Shown here piece by piece: positions 7,961-16,042 of a stretch of 57,692 bases of DNA. The position numbers and the translations under genes were made by a program. The DNA lies in the NCBI GenBank assembly GCA_905215505.1, contig CAJMPU010000016.1, positions 1-57,692 on the forward strand. Direction: 5' to 3'. The notes beneath the pieces are model-generated. The model ran no database searches and was not told the DNA's origin. It worked only from the letters and a program-made list of their open reading frames with translations. The stretch comes from an uncultured bacterium. Lineage in GTDB: Bacteria > Actinomycetota > Coriobacteriia > Coriobacteriales > Coriobacteriaceae. Within the stretch, counting starts at the first letter, position 1; every line of letters begins with the position of its first letter.

Positions 7961-10900
7961 CTAGGCCCGCGGTACGATCGGGCGGTTAACTTTGGCTAGC
8001 ATATCAGAAGCGCACGAATCGAGCGCCCAACTCCGGAAAGCCGAGAACTCCATGCGCGAGCGCAAGCCCTCCAAATAGCGAATTGACCTGCTCAATTGCA
8101 CACGGCCGGGGTTTTCGGCCATCGCGATGCGACGGGTGTCGTCAAACCCCGAAACGCGACAGAAGCCAAGCTCTTCGAAGATTCCCAGGCCACTTTCCAC
8201 CGAGCGCTCGTCGACCGGCGTGCGAGCATCGATGGCAAGGCACATCTGCGCGATGTCGATATCGCTCGCGCTAAAGGAATCGTCCCCGGTCTTGCCGCGG
8301 TTGGAGCGCCACATGGTTTGCAGCGCGCGATAGAGCGTGACGAGCTCGTCGCGCTCGGGCGCATAGCAGTCGAGTAGGCGCTCGTTAATGCGGGCGTCGC
8401 GCGACGAATAGAGCAGGTGAATCACGGCGGGCTGTCCATCGCGACCGGCGCGGCCACTCATCTGGTTAAACTCAATCGCGCCAAACGGCATGTGATAGAG
8501 CACGACATGGCGAATATCGGGAAGGTTGACGCCCTCGCCAAAGGCCGAAGTCGAGACGATGCAACTGAGGCTGCCGTCTCGGAATGCTTCCTCCACGCGG
8601 CGGCGATCGGGGCGCGCAAGACCCGCGTTATAGAACGCGATATGGGTTGCGCAATCGGGCACACGCTTGCGCAACGTCTTGGCGAGCGCCACGGACTGGT
8701 CGCGCGAATTAACGTAGATGACGGTCTTCTCCCCCGTCGCCACGATCGACACCAAACGGTTCTCGCGGCTCGCAAGGTCGCGGTCGTCCTCGAGCTGCAG
8801 GTTCTCGCGCACCGTCTCGTCGACCACCGTGCGAGTGATCGGCAGCATGCGGGCAAGCTCGGCCACGACCGGAGCCGTTGCGGTGGCCGTCGCAGCCATA
8901 ACAACCGGGTCGCCCAGGGCTTTGAGGATATCGGGCATGTCGAGATAGGCGCTGCGGTCGCCGCCCTTGGCAAGGCCGGCGTGGTGCGCCTCATCGATAA
9001 CGACAAAGCCGATGCGGCCCGAACGCGCGAAGCGGTCACGGTGGATAGATAGGAACTCGGGCGTCGTGAGCACGATACCGGTGCGGCCCGAAGCTAGGCC
9101 GGCGAACACATCATCGCGTGCGGCCTCCACGGTCTCGCCGGTCAGCACGCCAACGCCAATGCCAAGCGCTGCCATCGTCGACGAGAGGTGATAGGCCTGG
9201 TCGGCAACAAGCGCACGCAGCGGATAGACAAAGATGCTCGCACGTCCGCGAAGGACAGCCTCGCGCGCAGCATGTACATGGAAGATGAGAGACTTGCCGC
9301 GGCCCGTTCCCATAACGGCCAAGACGCTCTGGTGGTCGGCCAAGGCATCGAGCGCCTCAACCTGCGCGCGGTGCGGCTGGTTCGATCCGATAAAGCTATG
9401 GATAAGCGAGCGCGTGAGCTCGGTATAGGAAAGCTGGGCGAGCGTCTCGCGCTTACGCGACTCCAGGCGCAGGCCGGAATCCGCCGGCTGTACGCCACGA
9501 CGAAGCTCGCATGCCGGATCGTCGACGCTGGGCAGCGTGGTATCGCGGACCAGAACATCCTTGATCATGAGCTTGGGCTTCACGCGTCCCTGCCAATGCT
9601 CGGCCACGGCCTCGAACACCAAGTCGACGGCGCTGTCGCAATTGATGAGCCTATCGATCTGCGGCACGCGGAAAATGATGGCCGGCACACTCGCGGCGCC
9701 ATCGGTCGCCACGAAGCGCATGTGTTCGCCGGTTTTGCCCACCACGGCGCGATCACACATCGTCACGCCCTCGGCGGCCAGCAACGGCACCTTATTGCCC
9801 TGGCCAAACGGCTCAAGACGGGAAATCTGCTCGATGGTCTCGATATTTAACTCGGAGAGGTCGACGGTGGCGGCAACCTCGTCGGTGTCTTCAAAGTCCT
9901 CGGCGGGAAGCTCCGATAGCACGGCGGAAAGGCGGCGGCGGAACTCATCGAGCTTGGATGCCTCGATGGTCACACCCACCGCACCGGCATGTCCGCCGCG
10001 ACGAATCAGCAGGTCGGAACAACGCTCGACGGCGTCGAACAGGTTGACCTTGCCCACCGAGCGACCCGATCCGCGCGCAACGCCGTCCTCAATCGAGAAG
10101 AGCAGCGCCGGCACGTGATAACGGTTGGTCAGGCGGCTCGCTACGATACCCTTGACGCCCTCGTGCCAGCCCTCGCCACCCACGACGATTGCGCGACCGC
10201 CGTCATAGGTCTCCTCGACCTTTGCCATGGCGTCGCGTGTGAGCTCCGCCTCGATCTCGCGGCGCTGACGGTTGATTTCCTCGAGCTCGGCTGCCAGTGC
10301 ACTTGCCTCGATAGGATCGCGGGCAAGCAGCAGGTCGAGCGCCAGTTTGGGATCAGCCATGCGGCCGGCAGCATTCAGACGAGGGATGAGCGAAAACGAC
10401 AGGCCGTCGGCCGTAATGGTAGAAAGGTCGGCCTTGGCAAGTGCGGCAAGCGCGATATAGCCGGGACGGGCCGTCACGCGCATCTGTTGGATGCCCTCGG
10501 CGACCAGTGCGCGATTCTCGGGCGTGAGCGGCATCATGTCGGACACGGTGCCCAGCGCCGCGACCTCGATCAGCGAACGCCAATACGACGGCTTGCCCAA
10601 ACGCTCGCCCAGGACCTGCACCAGCTTGAGCGCCACACCGGCACCGGCAAGCTCGCGCGAGGGACCCTCGTCCTCGAGCTTGGGGTCGGTCAGGGGCACG
10701 CCCTGCGGCACCTGGTCGGACGGCTCGTGATGGTCCGTGACCACCAAATCGATCCCCAGGCTCTCCAGATAGGAGACCTCCTCCTTGGCGGCAATGCCGT
10801 TATCGACGGTCACGATCAGGTTGGGTTGGGCGAGCTCGTTGACGCGGTCGAGCGCCGCACGCGACAGGCCGTAGCCCTCGTCAAAGCGATGCGGAATAAA

Positions 10901-11248
10901 CGGCGTGACGTTGGCGCCAAACGAACGTAGCGCCTCGGTCAACAGACAAGTCGACGTAATGCCGTCGACGTCAAAATCGCCAAAGACCGCGATGTGCTCG
11001 TGGTTGCGAATAGCGCGCTCGACGCGGTCGGCAACGACCGCCATGCCCGGAATAATGAGTGGGTCGGCCCAGTCGCGATCGAGCGAAGGCGTCAAAAACA
11101 GCTGGCCTTCCTCGATGGATGTTATGCCGTGCGCAACCATAATGCGCGCCACCAGCCCGGGTATGCCCAGGCCAGCCGAAAGCTCCTTTTCGAGCTCGGG
11201 GTTTTGCCGAGCGACTGCCCAGCGATGCGTCGTCTTAAGCGATGACAT
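7961..11248 (-). CDS. recJ: RecJ exonuclease fused to a RecQ-like SF2 helicase
   Basis: The 1095-aa protein is about twice the length of a usual RecJ. Residues 1-575 are RecJ: DHH-family motif I GDFDVDG (about 90-96), TDHHEP (171-176), LNAAGRM, the DHHA1 motif GGHAGAVG (about 418-425) and an OB-type end. Residues 610-1000 are a RecQ-like superfamily 2 helicase: Walker A MGTGRGKS (646-653), DEAHHAG (752-758), ATATAT and QMSGRAGRDG. RecJ digests 5' single strands and RecQ unwinds duplex; in E. coli the two proteins cooperate in RecF-pathway repair, so the fusion makes functional sense. I chose the ATG at 11248, preceded by GGGGGTGGG; a GTG at 11293 lacks a ribosome site. A 21-codon upstream ORF overlaps this start. 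Confidence 0.93.
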   Translation of the reverse strand: MSSLKTTHRWAVARQNPELEKELSAGLGIPGLVARIMVAHGITSIEEGQLFLTPSLDRDWADPLIIPGMAVVADRVERAIRNHEHIAVFGDFDVDGITSTCLLTEALRSFGANVTPFIPHRFDEGYGLSRAALDRVNELAQPNLIVTVDNGIAAKEEVSYLESLGIDLVVTDHHEPSDQVPQGVPLTDPKLEDEGPSRELAGAGVALKLVQVLGERLGKPSYWRSLIEVAALGTVSDMMPLTPENRALVAEGIQQMRVTARPGYIALAALAKADLSTITADGLSFSLIPRLNAAGRMADPKLALDLLLARDPIEASALAAELEEINRQRREIEAELTRDAMAKVEETYDGGRAIVVGGEGWHEGVKGIVASRLTNRYHVPALLFSIEDGVARGSGRSVGKVNLFDAVERCSDLLIRRGGHAGAVGVTIEASKLDEFRRRLSAVLSELPAEDFEDTDEVAATVDLSELNIETIEQISRLEPFGQGNKVPLLAAEGVTMCDRAVVGKTGEHMRFVATDGAASVPAIIFRVPQIDRLINCDSAVDLVFEAVAEHWQGRVKPKLMIKDVLVRDTTLPSVDDPACELRRGVQPADSGLRLESRKRETLAQLSYTELTRSLIHSFIGSNQPHRAQVEALDALADHQSVLAVMGTGRGKSLIFHVHAAREAVLRGRASIFVYPLRALVADQAYHLSSTMAALGIGVGVLTGETVEAARDDVFAGLASGRTGIVLTTPEFLSIHRDRFARSGRIGFVVIDEAHHAGLAKGGDRSAYLDMPDILKALGDPVVMAATATATAPVVAELARMLPITRTVVDETVRENLQLEDDRDLASRENRLVSIVATGEKTVIYVNSRDQSVALAKTLRKRVPDCATHIAFYNAGLARPDRRRVEEAFRDGSLSCIVSTSAFGEGVNLPDIRHVVLYHMPFGAIEFNQMSGRAGRDGQPAVIHLLYSSRDARINERLLDCYAPERDELVTLYRALQTMWRSNRGKTGDDSFSASDIDIAQMCLAIDARTPVDERSVESGLGIFEELGFCRVSGFDDTRRIAMAENPGRVQLSRSIRYLEGLRSRMEFSAFRSWALDSCASDMLAKVNRPIVPRA

Positions 11249-11300
11249 AGGCGCCCACCCCCGATAGGGGCAGGTCGCCGCGATACCTCTCACGGTTCAT
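11235..11300 (-). CDS. Possible 21-aa leader peptide overlapping the recJ start
   Basis: On the minus strand an ATG at 11300 has AGAGGA 9 nt upstream and opens a 21-codon frame (MNRERYRGDLPLSGVGAYVIA). Its TAA lies just inside recJ, 9-13 nt past the recJ ATG and in another frame. The overlap would let terminating ribosomes restart at recJ. There is no sign of a stalling peptide and no conservation data, so it may be chance. Confidence 0.35.
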   Translation of the reverse strand: MNRERYRGDLPLSGVGAYVIA

Positions 11301-11356
11301 AGCGATGAGTCCTCTGTGTATACCCGCTTCGGCAGGCAGATCTGTTGAACGGATTT

Positions 11357-11385
11357 ATTATACCGTGCAGCGCGGACGCACAACG
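11357..11385 (-). promoter_or_regulatory. Probable promoter of recJ-relA
   Basis: On the minus strand TATAAT (11362-11357) is a perfect -10. TTGTGC ends 15 nt upstream of it, and CGTTGT would give a 17-nt spacer. Transcription would start near 11350, about 50 nt before the small upstream ORF and 100 nt before recJ. Confidence 0.5.
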
Positions 11386-11523
11386 TCCAGCACGCCGCGG
11401 TTTCGATAAACGAGGGCGGTAATACCCTCGAAATAATCGAGCGTTTCTGACGCACGGACGCATGCGAGCGTCTAGCATATCCATTCAAAACGGATTCACG
11501 AGCAAAGGGAGTCACAAGAGCAT

Positions 11524-12522
11524 ATGAAGCAATGGGTTGGACTGGGCAAGTTTCTTGCGGGGCACATGCAGGTCATCGTTCCGATTTGCGTGGCACTCGG
11601 CGTGCTCTTTCCCCAACAGATTGGCGTACTCAAGCCCATCGTTCCCACCTTGTTTGCCTTTATGACGTTTCAGGGTGCGCTCAGCAACACCTTTCACCAG
11701 GTAACCGAGGTGTTCCGCCGTCCGTTGCACCTAGTCTTGGCGCTGCTCGTCTCGGCGGTGCTTATTCCCATCGCGGCGTATGCCATGGGGTCACTCTTCT
11801 TTGGCTCCAACCCCAACCTTGTCTGCGGCATTGTGCTCGAATACAGCGTGCCCGTGGCCGTCACCGCTTTTATGTGGATCAGCATGTTCGGCGGCAACGG
11901 CCCGCTCGCGCTCACCATCATCCTGACGTCCTCGGTCATCTCACCTGTGACGATTCCGCTTACGCTCAAGCTCCTGCTGGGCGCCACCGTCTCGATCGAC
12001 GTGCCGAGCATGATGCAGAACATGGCCTTTATGATCGCCATCCCCGCTGTGCTCGGTATTGCCATCAATGAACTCACGCGCGGCTGGGGCCACGAGAAAC
12101 TCTCTCCCGTGCTCTCGCCCGCCTGCAAGTTCATGATGATGGGCGTCATCGCGTCCAACTCCACCGCTATGAGCGAGTACGTGCTACACATAAACGCGGT
12201 GCGCCTGGAAGTCGCCCTCTTTATTTTGGTCTTCGCCATCAGCGGCTTTGTCGTCGGTTTTCTGGTCGCACGTGCGCTGCATCTGCCATATAGCGAGACG
12301 ACTACCATGTGCTTTACCTGCGGCATGCGCAACATCTCTTCGGGTGCCGTCATCGCCACGCAGTACTTTCCGGGCGAGGTCGTGTTCCCCGTCATGTGCG
12401 GCACGCTGTTTCAGCAGGTGCTGGCCTCGATTATCGGGCATCTCTTTGAGCGCCTGACCGGCGAGGAGCGCGCCGCCCAGCGCAAGCGGGTCAAGGCTGG
12501 CCGCGATGCCATGGCGCGCTAG
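11524..12522 (+). CDS. Bile acid:sodium symporter (BASS) family transporter
   Basis: This 332-aa integral membrane protein is almost entirely hydrophobic, with about nine to ten transmembrane segments, and it matches the BASS/SBF family pattern: a PTLFAFMTFQGAL motif near residue 40, a helix-breaking EYSVPVAVTAF crossover, and CGMRNISSGAVIA in the second half. Family members carry organic acids such as bile acids, pantothenate or 2-oxoacids with sodium; the substrate here is unknown. A gut habitat makes bile acids possible, but many family members do not carry them. The ATG at 11524 follows AAGGGAG and AAGAG. The gene is divergent from recJ and followed closely by a convergent gene. Confidence 0.85.
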   Translation: MKQWVGLGKFLAGHMQVIVPICVALGVLFPQQIGVLKPIVPTLFAFMTFQGALSNTFHQVTEVFRRPLHLVLALLVSAVLIPIAAYAMGSLFFGSNPNLVCGIVLEYSVPVAVTAFMWISMFGGNGPLALTIILTSSVISPVTIPLTLKLLLGATVSIDVPSMMQNMAFMIAIPAVLGIAINELTRGWGHEKLSPVLSPACKFMMMGVIASNSTAMSEYVLHINAVRLEVALFILVFAISGFVVGFLVARALHLPYSETTTMCFTCGMRNISSGAVIATQYFPGEVVFPVMCGTLFQQVLASIIGHLFERLTGEERAAQRKRVKAGRDAMAR

Positions 12523-12552
12523 GCTGTCCGCATTACGTGGGTGTTAGTCTTG

Positions 12553-13350
12553 CTATACGAGCGTTTCCAGATGCGCACGCAGACGCTCAGCATCGATATC
12601 GAGCGTCGTCTCGGCATTGACTTGGGCCAAACGATAGCCGACAAAGTAGGGCGAAACCACCCAACGTGGCAACGCCTTGGCAATGGTCCGGCCGTCCATG
12701 TGGTAGAAGAACAAGTTGTACGACTCCGCGCGACCGCCGTGGTGTTCGTGCAGGATATAGCGCAGGGCCACCTGAATCGCATCGGCAAACAGGTCCGCTT
12801 CGGCTTGGTCGCGGGCGTCGTCGCTGGCGGCGATTCCCTGTGGAGCCGAGACGTTAACCTCAAAGAATCCCATGATCGGCTCGGTTGAGACGTTGACCGA
12901 GATTCTCCCCTGCCGCCAGACATTGATGCCTTCGAAATTGGCGGAAGCCAGCGAAGCATAGCCGTCTTCCTGCTCCAAACCCACAATCTGCATGTGCGGA
13001 TGGACCAGACTGCCGCCCGAAAGTGGGCCCTTGTTCTTGTACATGAGAACGCTGCGATACTGTCGGGAGTCAATCATCCGCTGCCAGCAATCCAGGGCAA
13101 ACCGCATAACATGATGCAGCTCGTCCGGCGCATAGGTCACCAGGTCGGCGTCGTGGTCGGACGACTCAATCAATACGGTCTGGCGAGTGGCCCGCAAGGT
13201 CTTAAACTTATTCTCGAGCCAGATGCAGCCACCGTCGCGCCGGATGATATTGGCGAGTTCCTCGGTATCGCAAAAGGGGCACGCGGTGCCGGGACGACGG
13301 TTGTCGTCGGGCTTACCGTTCGCCTGCTGAACGTCAAATACCAGCGCCAC
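12553..13350 (-). CDS. GalT/HIT-like protein, DUF4931 type
   Basis: The 265-aa protein resembles galactose-1-phosphate uridylyltransferase relatives of the HIT superfamily. It has a CPFC cysteine pair (24-27) likely to bind zinc and an HPHMQ motif (117-121) corresponding to the HxHxQ nucleotidyl-transfer histidine motif. The C-terminal half (YILHEHHGGRAESYNLFFY) fits DUF4931. A nucleotide phosphoryl- or nucleotidyl-transferase activity is plausible, but the substrate is unknown. The start is GTG at 13350; its ribosome site GGAGG lies inside the last codons of cutC, which ends 3 nt upstream, so the two genes form a translationally coupled operon. Confidence 0.75.
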   Translation of the reverse strand: MALVFDVQQANGKPDDNRRPGTACPFCDTEELANIIRRDGGCIWLENKFKTLRATRQTVLIESSDHDADLVTYAPDELHHVMRFALDCWQRMIDSRQYRSVLMYKNKGPLSGGSLVHPHMQIVGLEQEDGYASLASANFEGINVWRQGRISVNVSTEPIMGFFEVNVSAPQGIAASDDARDQAEADLFADAIQVALRYILHEHHGGRAESYNLFFYHMDGRTIAKALPRWVVSPYFVGYRLAQVNAETTLDIDAERLRAHLETLV

Positions 13351-13353
13351 GGG

Positions 13354-14031
13354 TTATACCTCCAGCGGCACGATCTTGGTGCCATGGAGTTCGGAGACGC
13401 CCAGTGCCGCCGCCACGGTATCGCGATTGGCCGTGGAAATGCCGCCACCGGGAAGAATGGTCAGGCGGTCGCCCGCATACTCGACAAGACGCGACAGGTG
13501 CTCCAGGTTGTCCTCGATCGGCGTTCCGGCAGCACCACCATGCGTCAGGATGCGCGTGATGCCGCAGTCGGCGAGTGCGTCAATGGCATCGAGCTGAGCC
13601 TCGAGCGAGAGCTGGTCAAAGGCCATGTGGAAGGTGATATCGATGGCCCCGCGCTTGCACTCCTCGGTCGCGCAGCCCGTAGCCATCACGAGGGCGCCGA
13701 GGGTGAGCTCGTCGAGCGCCCAGCCGCCGGCACAGGGCTTGCAGCAGCCAAAGACCAGGCCGTCAACGCCGGCGCTCACGGCAAGACCCAAGTCCATCTC
13801 CATCATGCGCAGCTCGTCCTGGTTGTAGTGAAAGTCACCGCCACGCGGGCGAATCATGCACATCACTCGCGCGTCATGCTCGTGAGCATAGCTGACCGTA
13901 GTGCTGATAACGCCGGCCGAGGGCGTGGTACCACCGACGGCAAGGTTGTCGCACAACTCGATGCGCTTAGCACCGGCATCGATAGCCGCCGGCACACGCT
14001 CAAAGTTCTCGGCACAAAACTCGTACAGCAT
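13354..14031 (-). CDS. cutC: CutC family protein (copper homeostasis)
   Basis: CutC proteins form a TIM barrel; they were first linked to copper tolerance, though their real reaction is unknown. The 225-aa product has the usual length and family landmarks: EFCAENF at the start, GAKRIELCDNLAVGGTTPS, MIRPRGGDFHYN, VSAGVDGLVFGCC, FHMAFDQ, and ILTHGGAAGTPIEDN. The ATG at 14031 has TGGGGG upstream; an in-frame ATG 39 nt earlier has no ribosome site. The DUF4931 gene follows after 3 nt. No metal-binding cysteine motif specific for copper is evident, so the copper role is by family name only. Confidence 0.9.
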   Translation of the reverse strand: MLYEFCAENFERVPAAIDAGAKRIELCDNLAVGGTTPSAGVISTTVSYAHEHDARVMCMIRPRGGDFHYNQDELRMMEMDLGLAVSAGVDGLVFGCCKPCAGGWALDELTLGALVMATGCATEECKRGAIDITFHMAFDQLSLEAQLDAIDALADCGITRILTHGGAAGTPIEDNLEHLSRLVEYAGDRLTILPGGGISTANRDTVAAALGVSELHGTKIVPLEV

Positions 14032-14086
14032 AGATAGCCCCCAGGAGACATTTCGATTTTCACACGGCATTGTCGCACGTTAAATA

Positions 14087-14230
14087 GCAACCCGCACGAT
14101 GGAACAAAACCTTGACAAGGAGTGTCCCAAAGTGCCGGCACATAAGGAACGTCCCCAGGTGCCACCTTGAGCGATGGGTACTCATTTAAGTACGTCCCCA
14201 ATGAGTACCCGCAGGGGACAGACAGACCGG
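14087..14230. repeat. Intergenic stretch with an 11-bp inverted repeat and GTCCCC motifs
   Basis: This non-coding stretch contains a perfect 11-bp inverted repeat (GGGTACTCATT 14176-14186, mirrored at 14200-14210, 13-nt loop). It also has short recurring strings: GTGTCCC, two copies of ACGTCCCCA, and GGTGCC. Similar GGGAC/GTCCC strings appear at 19621-19643 and 55990-56020, which suggests an interspersed intergenic repeat family. No gene is seen here. Confidence 0.5.
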
Positions 14231-14249
14231 ACTCCCTATACGACAACTG

Positions 14250-14297
14250 TTGACATCATATACTATGTGTCATATAGTAGGTGTTACACAGTATACT
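14250..14297 (+). promoter_or_regulatory. padR promoter with overlapping operator dyads
   Basis: TTGACA (14250-14255), a 17-nt spacer and TATAGT (14273-14278) form a near-consensus promoter. Dyads overlie it: TACTAT/ATAGTA (14261-14266 and 14274-14279), GTGT-T-ACAC (14281-14289) and AGTATACT (14290-14297). PadR-family repressors bind such AT-rich dyads in their own promoters, so autorepression is likely. The padR ribosome site starts at 14301. Confidence 0.75.
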
Positions 14298-14315
14298 ACG
14301 AAAGGAGGTGTGCGG

Positions 14316-14636
14316 ATGGAGGCACAGATGAAGCGCGGCTTCCTCGAGGCCTGCGTGCTCGCGGCCGTCTCGGGCGAGGAATCCTACGGCTATCAGATCG
14401 TGAAGGACGTGCCCGCGAGTATGGGGCTCACGGAATCCACGCTCTATCCGTTGCTCAAGCGCCTGGAGAAGGCGGGCTGCATCACCGCGCGCTCCGCCGA
14501 ACACAACGGGCGGCTGCGGAGGTACTACCGCATCACGGACGCCGGGCGCGAGCGTATCGCCGAGTTCCTCGCCGAATGGCCATCCGTGCAGGAGATCTAC
14601 CGTTACGTGGAGGGGGCGCACCATGACGCGCGATGA
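14316..14636 (+). CDS. PadR family transcriptional regulator
   Basis: PadR regulators are dimeric winged-helix repressors, often of membrane or efflux genes next to them. The 106-aa product is of the small PadR class: KRGFLEACVLAAV, YGYQIVKDV, the recognition part LTESTLYPLLKRLEKAGCI, and the wing YYRITDAGRERI. The start is the ATG at 14316 with AAAGGAGGTG 5 nt upstream; an earlier in-frame ATG lies within the promoter. It overlaps the following DUF1700 gene by 14 nt. The PadR-DUF1700-DUF4097 order is a common envelope-associated operon in Gram-positive bacteria. The promoter dyads suggest it represses its own operon. Confidence 0.93.
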   Translation: MEAQMKRGFLEACVLAAVSGEESYGYQIVKDVPASMGLTESTLYPLLKRLEKAGCITARSAEHNGRLRRYYRITDAGRERIAEFLAEWPSVQEIYRYVEGAHHDAR

Positions 14637-15255
14637 GTTCTTGAACCGGCTGGGCGAGCTTCTGGCCTGCCTGCCGGCAGATCAGGTAAAGGAAACGCAG
14701 GAGTTCTACGCGGAGGCCATCGCCGACCGTATGGAGGACGGCATGACGGAGGCCGAGGCTGTGGCCGCCATGGGCACGCCCGGTGAGGCCGCCGAGGCAA
14801 CGCTCGACGAACTGCCCGCCGTGCCGCGCGCGATCGCGAGGACCAAGCGCAAGAGCACGGCACTTCTATGGGCGCTCGCCATCGTGGGCTCTCCGGTATG
14901 GATTCCGCTGCTGCTCGCGTTCGTCGCCGTTGCCGCTGCAGTCTACATCTGTATTTGGGTTCTTGCGCTCTGCGTGTGGATCGTGGCCGCGGCATTCGGG
15001 GGCGCGGGCCTGGTAGGGCTCCTGTTCGCCGTGGACGGCATCATTATCGGGCATGTTCCGTACGTTTTGGCCTCGATGGGAATGGGATTCGCTTCCATCG
15101 GTGTGGCGCTCCTCACGGGAGCCGGCGCCTGGACGGCGTCCAAGCAGATCGCGCGCCTCTCTGCCCTTTGGGCGAAGAAAGCCGTTTCGCCCTTCTGGAA
15201 AGATCGAGGCAATAAGAGCCGCATGGGCGCTGAAGCGGCGCCGCTCACGGCATAG
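14623..15255 (+). CDS. DUF1700 (HAAS) membrane protein
   Basis: The 210-aa protein begins with the HAAS/DUF1700 helical domain (about residues 1-75: FLNRLGELLACLPADQ, YAEAIADRMEDGMTEAEAVAAMG), followed by a basic linker (RTKRKST) and about four transmembrane segments (roughly 82-175). Such proteins occur downstream of padR and upstream of DUF4097 adhesin-like genes; an anti-sigma-like or membrane-sensing role has been proposed but is not proven. The start overlaps padR by 14 nt, which implies translational coupling. The downstream DUF4097 partner is truncated here, so the module may be only partly functional. Confidence 0.85.
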   Translation: MTRDEFLNRLGELLACLPADQVKETQEFYAEAIADRMEDGMTEAEAVAAMGTPGEAAEATLDELPAVPRAIARTKRKSTALLWALAIVGSPVWIPLLLAFVAVAAAVYICIWVLALCVWIVAAAFGGAGLVGLLFAVDGIIIGHVPYVLASMGMGFASIGVALLTGAGAWTASKQIARLSALWAKKAVSPFWKDRGNKSRMGAEAAPLTA

Positions 15256-15269
15256 GAAGGAGTGCAAAC

Positions 15270-15533
15270 ATGTCCAGCGTAAAAAGGATTTACCTTGCCG
15301 TAGCGGGTGGGCTTGTTGCCACGGGGCTCGTCCTGGCTGCTATCGGATTTGTGGCCTCCGGCTTTAACCTCGCTGTGTTCAACACGCAGATCGACCTGCG
15401 CGATGACACCATCATTCTGGGTGGTGTTGAAATAGACGACCCGACAGGGCTTCCACTCATCGAGCAGCTTGCCGAGGTCGGCGAGATCCATATTGGATCT
15501 GCAACGACTGGTTCGTCTTCTCCTCGCAAATGA
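15270..15533 (+). pseudogene. Truncated DUF4097-type protein
   Basis: This 87-aa frame starts 14 nt after the DUF1700 gene behind GGAAGGAG. It opens with a membrane anchor (residues 6-30) and the short exposed strand pattern INLRDDTIILGGVEIDD-like that precedes the DUF4097 beta-helix domain. It then stops abruptly (GSSSPRK) where 150-200 more residues would be expected. The following 500 nt carry stop codons in all frames and an IS110 remnant, so the gene appears truncated by an insertion plus deletion. The DUF4097 assignment rests mainly on the operon context, as little of the domain is left. Confidence 0.6.
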
Positions 15534-15782
15534 TCGAGCTCGTAGCAGCCGTCCCCCCTTCGGGCGCACCACGACGGGCATGAGCACACCGCGCTCGGAG
15601 CCTTTTTGCGAGACCTTCCGTCACGCTCTTCCTGCGTGGTGAACCGGTCATCGACCGACGAGAGGCTGATGGGAATCTCTCGACTTCGGGCCAATCCCGC
15701 TCACCGATCTGGTCTTCCTTCGTGATGCGCACATAAGCGAGCAGACACCGCGCAGAGCTTCAGCGCGGCCGCACTTCCACGT
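15534..15782. other. Degenerate non-coding stretch
   Basis: No frame here gives a recognisable protein. Several short open frames exist on both strands (for example one on the minus strand containing ITKEDQIGERDW) without ribosome sites or known motifs. The stretch lies between the truncated DUF4097 gene and the IS110 remnant and looks like decayed mobile-element DNA. Confidence 0.4.
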
Positions 15783-15784
15783 CT

Positions 15785-16036
15785 ATGACGGAGGTGCCCG
15801 GCGGCGTCTTGGCGATCCCCTTGTTTGCAGGCGTTAGCGCGTGGGGATCGCCCACTCGGGGGCCGAGGCCGCCGAGGACGGCGGCGAACCTCGCGGTGTC
15901 ATTCGACATCGCGAGGTTCCCGGACCATGACCACCTGGCCTCGTACCGCGGCATAGCCCCAAGGGTGAGGAGCTTCGGCACGTCGATCAGGGCGCCCGCA
16001 CAGCGCCGGCCGGTCCGCCGTTCGGCAGAACGGCGG
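15785..16036 (+). pseudogene. IS110-family transposase remnant (Transposase_20 part)
   Basis: The plus strand encodes a degenerate C-terminal piece of an IS110/IS116/IS902 transposase. The stretch IARFPDHDHLASYRGIAPR followed by SFGTSI matches the conserved F-x-x-x-x-x-L-A-S-Y-x-G-(I/L)-x-P-R...G-x-x-I block of the Transposase_20 domain, and PPRTAANLAVS sits just before it. The N-terminal DEDD nuclease part is missing, the end (after GTSI) is scrambled, and there is no start. It abuts the livF 3' end. It is dead as a transposase, but it explains the loss of the DUF4097 gene next door. Confidence 0.7.
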
Positions 16037-16042
16037 AAGTCC

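Noticed and set aside
5567..7999. Long plus-strand frames opposite relA/spoT
   Set aside because: Antisense of a strongly supported gene, with antisense-like composition and no independent support.
15457..15732. Minus-strand gene between the DUF4097 fragment and the IS110 remnant
   Set aside because: No ribosome site or recognised motif, and the frame overlaps the truncated DUF4097 gene; probably decayed DNA.
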